Shown here in pieces: positions 1 to 7,031 of a stretch of DNA of 64,000 bases; within the stretch, counting starts at the first letter, position 1, and each line of letters opens with the position of its first letter. A model generated the notes under the pieces. It was not told the DNA's origin. It did no database searches and saw only the letters and a program-made list of their open reading frames with translations. Source of the DNA: Neorhizobium populisoli (lineage in GTDB: Bacteria; Pseudomonadota; Alphaproteobacteria; Rhizobiales; Rhizobiaceae); assembly GCF_019430945.1 (NCBI RefSeq), contig NZ_JAHYCB010000010.1, positions 123,784-187,783 on the forward strand, given 5' to 3'. The translations under genes were made by a program, and so were the position numbers.

Positions 1-1254
1 GATCATCATCGCCGTGGCGATCAGCAGGCCGATATGGACATCGTGGAACCAGAGGCCGGCTACGCAGCCGACCAGACAGCCGATGACGACGCCGTTGATC
101 AATCCGACGCCCGCCTCGCGTCTCGCGACGCGCCAGGCATTGTGGATGTCGAGATTGCGGGTGGCCAGCGCGCGCACCGTCACCGTCATGGTCTGCGAAC
201 CGGCATTGCCGCCCATGCCAGCGACGATCGGCATCAGGATCGCCAGTGCCACGACCTGCTCGATCGTCGCTTCGAACAGCGAGATGACGGACGCGGATAT
301 GAAGGCAGTGAAAAGATTGACCAGCAGCCAGGGAATACGCGAGCGCGAGGTTTCCCGGACGGAGTCGGAGAGTTCTTCGTTGCCGACACCCGAAAGGCGC
401 AGGATGTCTTCTTCCGCTTCTTCCTGGATGACGTCGACGACGTCGTCGATGGTGAGCACGCCGACAAGGCGGCCGTTGTCGTCGACGACGGCGGCGGACA
501 GAAGGTCGTATTGTTCGAAAAGCTGCGCGGCCTCTTCCTGGTCCATGTCGGCCGGGATCGGATAGTTGGTCTCCCGCATGATCGTCTCGATCTTCACCTG
601 CCGCTTGGCGCGCAGGACACGGTCGAGATCGAGCACGCCGAGAAGCTTGAAGGTCGGATCGATGACGAAAATTTGGGTGAAACTCTCCGGCAGGTCTTCG
701 TCGTCGCGCAGATAGTCGATCGTCTGGCCGACCGTCCAGAAAGGCGGCACGGCGACGAATTCCGTCTGCATGCGGCGGCCGGCCGACTGTTCGGGATAAT
801 CCAGCGCGCGGCGCAGCCGCACCCGCTCGGTGAACGGCAGCTGCGCCAGGATTTCTTCCCGGTCAGCGTGATCGAGGTCTTCGAGAATGTAGACGGCGTC
901 GTCCGAATCCAGTTCGCCGATCTGCGCGGCGATCTGCGCATTCGGCATCTGGTCGACGATCTCCATACGGATCGCTTCGTCGACTTCGGTGAGTGCGGTC
1001 AGGTCGAAGTCGGTGCCCAGCAGTCTGACGAGCGCATGGCGCTGATCGGGCAGGATGGCTTCGAGAAGGTCGCCGAGTTCGGATTCGTGCAGGCGGGCGA
1101 CGTGATTGCGCAGGAAAAGCGTGTCGCGATCGGCGATCGCTGCACCCACCATCGCCAGAAAGTCGGCGCGGATCGAGCCTTCCTCGGAATAGATGTCGGC
1201 ATTCGCGTCGTCGGTTTGGCTGCGCGGGCGGATGTCTTCGCCGATATCGCTCAT
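1..1254 (-). CDS. mgtE: Magnesium transporter MgtE, 3' end cut by the window
   Basis: Inner-membrane Mg2+ channel/transporter gated by a cytoplasmic N domain and a CBS pair. The visible 418 codons, starting at a well-placed ATG (MSDIGEDIRPRSQ), run off the window edge without a stop. In order they hold a helical MgtE N domain (about residues 25-150), two CBS domains (about 155-275) and the start of the membrane domain. That domain carries the family signature MGGNAGSQTMTV, which lines the pore entrance in known MgtE proteins. A GGGCGG-type ribosome site precedes the ATG. The last membrane helices lie outside the window. Identification is secure; whether it carries Mg2+ or another divalent ion cannot be read from sequence. 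Confidence 0.93.
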   Translation of the reverse strand, partial: MSDIGEDIRPRSQTDDANADIYSEEGSIRADFLAMVGAAIADRDTLFLRNHVARLHESELGDLLEAILPDQRHALVRLLGTDFDLTALTEVDEAIRMEIVDQMPNAQIAAQIGELDSDDAVYILEDLDHADREEILAQLPFTERVRLRRALDYPEQSAGRRMQTEFVAVPPFWTVGQTIDYLRDDEDLPESFTQIFVIDPTFKLLGVLDLDRVLRAKRQVKIETIMRETNYPIPADMDQEEAAQLFEQYDLLSAAVVDDNGRLVGVLTIDDVVDVIQEEAEEDILRLSGVGNEELSDSVRETSRSRIPWLLVNLFTAFISASVISLFEATIEQVVALAILMPIVAGMGGNAGSQTMTVTVRALATRNLDIHNAWRVARREAGVGLINGVVIGCLVGCVAGLWFHDVHIGLLIATAMMI

Positions 1255-1439
1255 CTGCCGCCCTCGCTGCTTTGCCCGATGAAATGAAGATGGCGGCCAA
1301 AAGCTTATTGTCAACAACCGGATAGCCGCATCCGGCGGTCGTCTTCATGTCGCCGGTTTTCCTGCTAGAACAATTGTCTCTTCCGGTCCAGCAGGTACCG
1401 GACATATCCATACGGGAATGACATTAAGGACGCTTGAAG

Positions 1440-1931
1440 ATGGCCATCGGCCCGATCCTGAAATATCCGCATCCGGGCCTGTCGACGCTCTGCCAACCGG
1501 TCACGGTTTTTGATGCTGAGCTTGCGGCCCTGGCTGACGATCTGCTGGAAACGATGCGCGCAGCACCCGGCGTCGGCATGACGGCTGCGCATGTCGGCGT
1601 GTTCACCCGGCTTGTCGTTCTGGAGCTTCCGAAAGAGCAGGGGCCGCGCTTCTACGCCAATCCGGAAATCCTTTCCTCGTCGCAACAGACCATTATCTAC
1701 ACGGAAGGCAGCGTTTCCATGCCGGGCGCGACCGAAGAAGTCGAACGGCCGCGGCAGGTCCGGTTTCGTTACCAGGATCTGGACGGTGGATTTCACGAGG
1801 AGGATGCGGATGGGTTCTATTCCATCTGCATGCAGCATGAAATCGACCAGCTGGACGGAATTTTCTGGCTGCGGCGGCTGTCGCGCTTGAAGCGCGACCG
1901 GCTCGTGAAGAAATGGGAAAAGGCAAAATAG
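1440..1931 (+). CDS. Peptide deformylase-like protein with degenerate metal site
   Basis: Deformylase-fold protein of 163 residues. True deformylases remove the N-formyl group from new proteins using three signatures: GxGxAAxQ, EGCLS and HExDH. Here these read GVGMTAAHVG, EGSVSMPG and QHEIDQLDG. The metal-binding Cys is Ser, the second metal His is Gln, and the conserved Gln of motif 1 is His. Two of three expected metal ligands are therefore missing, so classical deformylase activity is unlikely. The ATG at 1440 is preferred over an upstream TTG because AAGGA lies about 9 bases before it. The gene is divergent from mgtE and 59 bases before a BON gene. It may be a paralogue retained for another function; a normal def should exist elsewhere in the genome. 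Confidence 0.85.
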   Translation: MAIGPILKYPHPGLSTLCQPVTVFDAELAALADDLLETMRAAPGVGMTAAHVGVFTRLVVLELPKEQGPRFYANPEILSSSQQTIIYTEGSVSMPGATEEVERPRQVRFRYQDLDGGFHEEDADGFYSICMQHEIDQLDGIFWLRRLSRLKRDRLVKKWEKAK

Positions 1932-1990
1932 CCGAAACCAAAGATTGTCATATTCGTTCACTGCTCGTCTGGCCAACAAGGAGAGCGACC

Positions 1991-2245
1991 ATGACGAGCG
2001 AACTGAACAACGGAAATACCGATCTCGAGCAGAAGGTTACCCAGCGTCTGGCGGAACTGCCGGACGTGGACGCATCGGCGATCGAGCCGCATGCTCAGGG
2101 AACCAAGGTCACCCTCGAGGGTTCTGTCGATACCGTGTTTTCGGCCCGCAAAGCGGTGCTGAGCACGGAAATGGTGGATGGCGTACATGATGTCGAAAGC
2201 CGTCTGACGCTTACGGGCAAAGACGGCGCGTCCACCGGCCATTAG
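1991..2245 (+). CDS. Small BON-domain protein
   Basis: An 84-residue protein made almost entirely of one BON domain, a fold tied to envelope or phospholipid binding and osmotic-shock proteins such as OsmY. The pattern matches: LEQKVTQRLAELPDVDASAI, then KVTLEGSVDTVFSARKAV, then a VDGVHDVESRLTL ending. There is no signal peptide or membrane segment, so it is predicted to be cytoplasmic or exported by an unrecognised route. A strong AAGGAGAG ribosome site lies 6 bases before the ATG. A second BON protein follows, and a GC-rich hairpin separates the two. Its role is unknown. Confidence 0.8.
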   Translation: MTSELNNGNTDLEQKVTQRLAELPDVDASAIEPHAQGTKVTLEGSVDTVFSARKAVLSTEMVDGVHDVESRLTLTGKDGASTGH

Positions 2246-2265
2246 GTACCAGCCATAAGGCTTTG

Positions 2266-2292
2266 CCCGGCGCGTCTGCTCGATGCGCCGGG
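2266..2292 (+). other. GC-rich hairpin between two BON genes
   Basis: Perfect 8-bp arms CCCGGCGC and GCGCCGGG around an 11-base loop, 20 bases after the first BON stop. There is no T-run, so a Rho-independent terminator is unlikely. It could stabilise the upstream message or modulate expression of the second gene. Confidence 0.5.
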
Positions 2293-2324
2293 TCAGCCAA
2301 CGGCAAAGACGACAGGAGAAGACC

Positions 2325-2825
2325 ATGCCGGCCAAGACCAAGAAGGTTGACGACATTTCCCGCGAAGAGGATTTTCGCGACTATGACGACCGCAATATCG
2401 ACGAGGGCTGGCCTTATGACGACGCTGCGGGCGCAGGCTCGCGCGCGGTCGATAATACCGCCTATGGCCAGCCGGCAGCGAACTTCGACCTAGAGCGTAA
2501 TCCGGGCTACCGGATCGAGGATGCGGATGCCGATGGCGCGGAACAGCGCCTCCGCGATGGCATTTTTCCTGAAACGATCGGTCGTGAGGATGCCGACGAT
2601 CTGGAAGAACGCATCACGGACCGGCTCCTGGAGCTCGACATCGTCGAAATCGATTCGATTGATCTGCATGTCGAAAGCGGCAAGGTAACGCTGGAAGGTG
2701 TAGTGGATGAACGCGCGACATCGCAGCGCATCGTCAGAGAGGTCGAAAAGATCGACGGCGTGCGTGCCATCGTCAATAATTTGAGACTTGCCGGCGTGGA
2801 CAGCCGCATTCCCAACGAAGACTGA
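2325..2825 (+). CDS. BON-domain protein with acidic N-terminal extension
   Basis: Protein of 166 residues with a C-terminal BON domain (about residues 95-160; LEERITDRLLELDIVEIDSI, then GKVTLEGVVDERATSQRIV, then VDGVRAIVNNLRL). The first 90 residues are acidic, Asp-rich and probably disordered. They repeat short Tyr/Asp stretches such as DFRDYDDRNIDEGW. There is no signal peptide. AGGAGA lies 5 bases before the chosen ATG, which starts MPAKTKKVDD; an upstream in-frame ATG has no comparable site. It probably shares a function with the BON gene just upstream, perhaps a stress-linked envelope or phospholipid association. Confidence 0.8.
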   Translation: MPAKTKKVDDISREEDFRDYDDRNIDEGWPYDDAAGAGSRAVDNTAYGQPAANFDLERNPGYRIEDADADGAEQRLRDGIFPETIGREDADDLEERITDRLLELDIVEIDSIDLHVESGKVTLEGVVDERATSQRIVREVEKIDGVRAIVNNLRLAGVDSRIPNED

Positions 2826-2839
2826 TTCTTTGCCGAACG

Positions 2840-3262
2840 TCAGTTCGCAGCGATCGTGAATTCGGGAGTGCCTTTGAGCGTATTGCTCACGGTGCAGATT
2901 TCTTCCGCCATATGGGCGATTTCAGTCTTTTCTTCCCGGCTGAAGTCGCCTTCGATTTTCATGTCGATGATGAAGCGGGTAATCCGCGATGGGCTTTCAT
3001 GGGCCTTCTCGCCCGCAACGTGAACGTTCACTTCGCGAAACCGATCCAGCATGCCGAGCTTGCTTGCCGCGATGCGGGCGCTCAAGACGAGGCAGGCGGC
3101 AAGCGACGAAAACATCAGGTCGAGCGGGTTGAAGCCGACTTCCGACGCACCGGTCACCACATCCACGCTGCCGTTCGTCTCACTGGTCACCTTGGGGTGA
3201 CCAAGTCTGCCGAGCACCGCAGTTGCGCCGATCGGTCGGACCTTGACCTTAAGTTCCACCAT
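2840..3262 (-). CDS. OsmC/Ohr family protein
   Basis: OsmC-fold protein of 140 residues. The family includes Cys-based peroxidases that reduce organic hydroperoxides, and relatives of unknown substrate. Two cysteines sit in the expected places: LAACLVLSAR on the central helix and AEEICTVSNTL near the C terminus. The N terminus (MVELKVKVRPIGAT) follows an AGGAAG ribosome site. The gene begins 4 bases after the lipB stop codon on the same strand, so the two are probably co-transcribed. It is closer to the general OsmC/YhfA group than to Ohr. The substrate is not predictable. Confidence 0.85.
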   Translation of the reverse strand: MVELKVKVRPIGATAVLGRLGHPKVTSETNGSVDVVTGASEVGFNPLDLMFSSLAACLVLSARIAASKLGMLDRFREVNVHVAGEKAHESPSRITRFIIDMKIEGDFSREEKTEIAHMAEEICTVSNTLKGTPEFTIAAN

Positions 3263-3266
3263 CTTC

Positions 3267-3992
3267 CTATTCCTGCTTTTCAGAGACGGTTGCTCCGAAA
3301 ATCTCCTCGAAAGCCTCTCGTAACCGGATATCCACATCCGCCATCATCACTGGCAGGCCGAGGTCGACGAGGCTGGTGACGCCATAGGCGCTGATGCCAC
3401 AGGGAACGATGCCCGAGAAATGCGAGAGGTCAGGATCGACGTTCAGCGACAGCCCGTGAAAGCTCACCCAGCGGCGCAGACGAATACCAAGCGCTGCAAC
3501 CTTGTCCTCCGCCATCGTGCCGTCCGGCAGGAGCGGTTTCTCCGGCCGGCGCACCCAGACGCCGACTCGGTCCTCGCGGCGTTCGCCGCGCACGTTCATC
3601 ATGTCGAGGGTCCGGATGACGAGCTGTTCGAGCGCTGCCACATAGGCGCGCACATCCTGCCGCCGGCGTTTCAGGTCCAGCATCACGTAGGCCACCCGTT
3701 GGCCGGGCCCGTGATAGGTATATTCACCGCCGCGGCCGGTGGCGAAGACCGGGAATCGGTCCGGTTCGATGAGATCGGTGGAATTGGCGCTGGTGCCGGC
3801 CGTGTAAAGCGGCGGGTGCTCCAGCAGCCAGACAAGCTCGTCCGCCTTGCCGTCGGCGATGTCGGCGACTTCCCGCTCCATCTCGGCGACGGCCTGTTCA
3901 TAGGGCACAAGGCCATCGGAGATTCGCCAGCGAACCGGCGGGGAGCCGTCTTCAGGCAGCATGGAAAGAGTGAGGTCTGTACGTGTCAGCAT
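3267..3992 (-). CDS. lipB: Lipoyl(octanoyl) transferase LipB
   Basis: Moves octanoate from acyl carrier protein to lipoyl domains, the first step of protein lipoylation needed by pyruvate and 2-oxoglutarate dehydrogenases and the glycine cleavage system. The 241-residue product carries the signature GRGGEYTYHGPGQ, the catalytic Lys region (EDKVAALGIRL) and the acyl-accepting Cys (GIVPCGIS), with HGLSLNV between them. The start MLTRTDLTLS is chosen; an upstream Met would add 12 residues without clear support. It is followed immediately by the OsmC gene on the same strand. Confidence 0.95.
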   Translation of the reverse strand: MLTRTDLTLSMLPEDGSPPVRWRISDGLVPYEQAVAEMEREVADIADGKADELVWLLEHPPLYTAGTSANSTDLIEPDRFPVFATGRGGEYTYHGPGQRVAYVMLDLKRRRQDVRAYVAALEQLVIRTLDMMNVRGERREDRVGVWVRRPEKPLLPDGTMAEDKVAALGIRLRRWVSFHGLSLNVDPDLSHFSGIVPCGISAYGVTSLVDLGLPVMMADVDIRLREAFEEIFGATVSEKQE

Positions 3993-4168
3993 GGAAGTTC
4001 TTCTGGCAAAAACAAAATGTGCCCGCAAGCCGGGCTTTTGGGGCCATCTTTATATAGGTATTTCCACAGGCAGTTTTTATCCTTCAAAAATGTGTCACGA
4101 CGCTCTTGTGTACCCAAAATCCTTTTGCTAAATGCTCCCTCGCCGGCGCAAGTCGGATCTACCACGAT

Positions 4169-4253
4169 GCGGTCGTGGCGGAATTGGTAGACGCGCAGCG
4201 TTGAGGTCGCTGTGTCGCAAGACGTGGAAGTTCGAGTCTTCTCGACCGCACCA
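4169..4253 (+). tRNA. tRNA-Leu (anticodon GAG)
   Basis: An 85-base type II tRNA including an encoded CCA. The acceptor arms GCGGTCG and CGACCGC pair perfectly, the D-arm contains GGTAGACGCG, and the anticodon stem CAGCG/CGCTG encloses loop TTGAGGT with anticodon GAG at 4203-4205. A long variable arm and TTCGAGT in the T-loop complete it. It should decode CUC and CUU leucine codons. Confidence 0.96.
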
Positions 4254-4256
4254 AAA

Positions 4257-4287
4257 CAAACCCGGCTTCGGCCGGGTTTTGTTTTTT
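4257..4287 (+). terminator. Rho-independent terminator after tRNA-Leu
   Basis: Stem AACCCGGC/GCCGGGTT closed by a TTCG tetraloop and followed by TTGTTTTTT, starting a few bases after the tRNA CCA end. Confidence 0.85.
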
Positions 4288-4426
4288 CAGGCCTTTTTCG
4301 CATTTCGGAACCTTCCGCGATTTAACGTGTTAAGCACTTGCCACGTTTTCGCCATTTTCCACATTGCTCGGCTGCCTTCTTTTTAATACATCGTTAGGCA
4401 TGGCGAGCATTCAAGGAGCTCGACCC

Positions 4427-4552
4427 ATGCGGTGTGATGAAGGAGACGAAATGGAAGAGACCACCCAGAAATCCTGTTGGGGCGTGACATTCAAGGCGCT
4501 CATGGGTTTTGGCGGAGCTTTCGCGCTCGCCTATCTTTTTGGTGCTTTCTGA
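4427..4552 (+). CDS. Small single-pass membrane protein
   Basis: A 41-codon gene. The N-terminal part is acidic and hydrophilic (MRCDEGDEMEETTQKSC) and the C-terminal part is one predicted membrane helix (VTFKALMGFGGAFALAYLFG). AAGGAG lies 8 bases before the ATG at 4427. A second ATG at 4451 with its own GAAGGAG would give a 33-residue form, so both starts are plausible. No family is recognised. It lies between the tRNA-Leu terminator and the L-serine deaminase leader. Confidence 0.5.
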   Translation: MRCDEGDEMEETTQKSCWGVTFKALMGFGGAFALAYLFGAF

Positions 4553-4651
4553 CCCCTTTCGCGATTCTCCGCGTGCTTATCATTCTTATCCGGCCTGTTT
4601 TTGCCCGAACGGCGTGGTAATGCTGCCGCGCCGGTTCCATATGAGGCGGTA

Positions 4652-4731
4652 CGGGAGGTAAATGTCGCGGCTGTCAAAGCCGATGTCGGGCAGCCGCGAT
4701 TGGATCGGCGCCGGCCTGGAATAGCCTCCCG
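4652..4731 (+). promoter_or_regulatory. Candidate structured 5' leader of sdaA
   Basis: A closing stem CGGGAGG (4652-4658) pairs with CCTCCCG (4725-4731). Inside it, CGCGGCTG (4666-4673) pairs with CAGCCGCG (4691-4698) around a 17-base loop, followed by a GC-rich segment. The structure ends 30 bases before the sdaA ATG. It does not match the glycine riboswitch or another class I recognise. It may be an unrecognised regulatory leader or chance pairing in GC-rich DNA. Confidence 0.35.
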
Positions 4732-4761
4732 GACACAAGTGATTTTACAGAGCGGATCATC

Positions 4762-6162
4762 ATGTTCCTGTCCGTCTTCGACGTCTTCAAGATCGGTATC
4801 GGCCCTTCGAGCTCCCATACGATGGGACCGATGTCGGCGGCGAACCGTTTTCTCGAGCTCATTCTTTCCAACGAATGGCCGCGACCGGCCGGTGCGCATG
4901 TGGCGTCACTGAAGGTCAGCCTGCATGGCTCGCTCGCCTTCACCGGCATCGGGCATGGTACGGGCAGGGCGGTCATCCTCGGGCTTGTCGGCGAGGGGCC
5001 GGCCAAGGTCGATCCGGATCGCATGGACGAGATCATCGAAGAGGTCGAGCGGACCGGTCGTGTCCAGCCGCCCGGGCATCCGGCTTACGAATTCCAGCCA
5101 AAGACCGATCTGATCTTCGACAAGAAGCAGCCCCTACCGGGCCATGCCAACGGCATGAGCTTTTCGGCGCTCGATCGCGACGGCCGGTTGCTGTTGAAGC
5201 GGATCTACTATTCGATCGGCGGCGGTTTCGTGGTGACGGATATCGAACTGGAGGCAATGCGCAGCGCCAAGAAGTCGTCCTCCGATTCGCGCGTGCCTTA
5301 TCCCTTCTCCTCCGCCAAGCAGATGCTCGACATGGCGCGCGGCTCCGGGCTGACAATCGCCCAGATGAAGCGGGCGAACGAGGAGACCAAGCTTGGCGCG
5401 GCTGAACTCGATGCCGGCCTGGATGGTATCTGGGACGCGATGAAGAACTGTATCGATCGTGGCCTGAAGGTCGACGGCATCATGCCCGGCGGACTGAAGG
5501 TGAAACGCCGGGCGAGGGCGATCCACGACAGGCTGAACGAGGAATGGCGCAGCAACCGCCTCAACCCGCTGCTGGCCAACGACTGGCTCTCTGTCTACGC
5601 CATGGCGGTCAACGAGGAGAATGCCGGCGGTGGCCGTGTGGTCACGGCGCCGACCAATGGTGCAGCCGGCGTGATCCCGGCGACGGTGCGCTATTACCTG
5701 CATTTCCATGAGGATGCTACACAGGAAGATATTCGCAATTTCCTTCTGACGGCCGCAGCCGTCGGCGGCATCATCAAGCACAATGCTTCGATTTCGGGTG
5801 CCGAAGTCGGCTGTCAGGGCGAAGTGGGTTCTGCGGCGGCAATGGCTGCTGCGGGGCTTGCCGCCGTCATGGGCGGTTCGCCCGAGCAGATCGAGAACGC
5901 TGCCGAGATCGCGCTGGAGCACCATCTCGGAATGACCTGCGATCCGATCGCCGGGCTCGTGCAGGTGCCCTGTATCGAGCGCAATGCCTTTGGTGCCGTG
6001 AAAGCCGTGACCGCCGCCTCGCTGGCGATCAAGGGCGACGGCACGCATCTGGTACCACTCGACGCCTGCATCGAGACCATGCGCCAGACCGGCAACGACA
6101 TGAGCGAGAAATACAAGGAAACCTCGACGGGCGGTCTCGCCGTCAACGTCGTCGAGTGCTGA
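4762..6162 (+). CDS. sdaA: L-serine ammonia-lyase (single-chain, Fe-S type)
   Basis: Deaminates L-serine to pyruvate and ammonia using a 4Fe-4S cluster. At 466 residues it has the usual single-chain length: an N-terminal beta domain with the substrate motif GPSSSHTMGPM, then the catalytic alpha domain. The three cluster cysteines are at residues 351 (GAEVGCQGE), 393 (GMTCDPIAG) and 404 (VQVPCIERN), the C-X41-C-X10-C spacing of this enzyme class. The fourth ligand is normally the protein's own C-terminal Cys, and the C terminus here indeed reads AVNVVEC. The 209-base upstream gap contains a possible structured leader. A DUF1489 gene follows after 70 bases. Confidence 0.95.
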   Translation: MFLSVFDVFKIGIGPSSSHTMGPMSAANRFLELILSNEWPRPAGAHVASLKVSLHGSLAFTGIGHGTGRAVILGLVGEGPAKVDPDRMDEIIEEVERTGRVQPPGHPAYEFQPKTDLIFDKKQPLPGHANGMSFSALDRDGRLLLKRIYYSIGGGFVVTDIELEAMRSAKKSSSDSRVPYPFSSAKQMLDMARGSGLTIAQMKRANEETKLGAAELDAGLDGIWDAMKNCIDRGLKVDGIMPGGLKVKRRARAIHDRLNEEWRSNRLNPLLANDWLSVYAMAVNEENAGGGRVVTAPTNGAAGVIPATVRYYLHFHEDATQEDIRNFLLTAAAVGGIIKHNASISGAEVGCQGEVGSAAAMAAAGLAAVMGGSPEQIENAAEIALEHHLGMTCDPIAGLVQVPCIERNAFGAVKAVTAASLAIKGDGTHLVPLDACIETMRQTGNDMSEKYKETSTGGLAVNVVEC

Positions 6163-6232
6163 TTCCTTTTGCCGCTGTGGACGGCGAGGGAGGACGCTTG
6201 ACCTCCCTCTTCAATGGGTCTTCAAAGAGCGA

Positions 6233-6670
6233 ATGTCTCTTCATCTCTTAAAACTTTGCGTCGGCGCCGATTCCATCCAGGACCTTCAGGAATGGGTGGC
6301 GGAAAAGTCGCTGAACGCGATTGCGGCCGGCCTCGAGCCACACAGCGTCCACACAACCCGCATGGTGCCGAAACGTGCCGAGGAGCTCCTGGATGGCGGA
6401 TCGCTCTATTGGGTGATCAAGGGCCAGGTCATGGCCCGCCAGAAGCTGCTCGACATCGAGACGTTTACCGGCGGCGACGGCATTCAGCGATGCCATCTTC
6501 TGCTCGGTCCCGAGGTAATCGAGACCGCATCCCAGCCGAAAAGGCCTTTTCAGGGCTGGCGCTATCTGAAAGACGAAGAAGCGCCGCGCGACCTCGGCAG
6601 ACTGGGCGAGGACGTTGCGGCGCTTCCTGAATCATTGCGGCGTGAACTCGCCGAACTCGGTCTTCTGTAA
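6233..6670 (+). CDS. DUF1489 family protein
   Basis: A 145-residue soluble protein of a family almost confined to Alphaproteobacteria and without assigned function. The N terminus (MSLHLLKLCVGADSIQDL) and the internal motif HTTRMVPKRAEELLDGGS are typical, as is the RCHLLLGPEVIETA strand. It lacks a signal peptide and membrane segments. An AAAGAG element sits 5 bases before the ATG. It ends 8 bases from the convergent 88-residue gene. No reaction can be proposed. Confidence 0.85.
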   Translation: MSLHLLKLCVGADSIQDLQEWVAEKSLNAIAAGLEPHSVHTTRMVPKRAEELLDGGSLYWVIKGQVMARQKLLDIETFTGGDGIQRCHLLLGPEVIETASQPKRPFQGWRYLKDEEAPRDLGRLGEDVAALPESLRRELAELGLL

Positions 6671-6678
6671 GCTGAGGA

Positions 6679-6945
6679 TCAGCGCAGCTTGATGCGAACC
6701 GGTGCACGGCCGGCGCGGGTGCCGATATGCAGGTGGATATTCGCTTCCGGCTGTGAATGACGCCAGGCGCGGGCGCCGTGGCTGAGCAAGAGCGTGACCA
6801 GATCGCGTGTCTTTTCTTTCGATCGGCTGATGCCGACACCTGCAAGGCGCATTGCTGCCTCATGAAGCGGATTGAGGGCAATGCCCTTGGCTTTCTTCTG
6901 CGCGGGCCGGAAGGCGAATTCCGCGCTGTTTTCATTCATTCCCAT
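6679..6945 (-). CDS. Small conserved-looking basic protein, unknown function
   Basis: An 88-residue basic protein (MGMNENSAEFAFRPAQKK at the start, APVRIKLR at the end). It has no signal peptide, membrane segment or recognised domain. The coding strand is supported by codon position bias and by its fit between two convergent genes with little intergenic space. It resembles short hypothetical proteins common in rhizobial genomes, but I cannot name a family. Confidence 0.6.
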   Translation of the reverse strand: MGMNENSAEFAFRPAQKKAKGIALNPLHEAAMRLAGVGISRSKEKTRDLVTLLLSHGARAWRHSQPEANIHLHIGTRAGRAPVRIKLR

Positions 6946-7031
6946 AGGAAACCCCGTCTACGCTTTACTTTCGAGATTTCTCCGCGCCGAACATCCGGCG
7001 CGGGTATTGCGGTATTTTGATCCGATAGAGA

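Noticed and set aside
34..1287. Long plus-strand frame opposite mgtE
   Set aside because: It is antisense to a clear MgtE sequence and is a by-product of GC-rich codon bias.
4553..4761. Glycine riboswitch before sdaA
   Set aside because: The conserved glycine aptamer core motifs are absent; only an unclassified pairing is seen.
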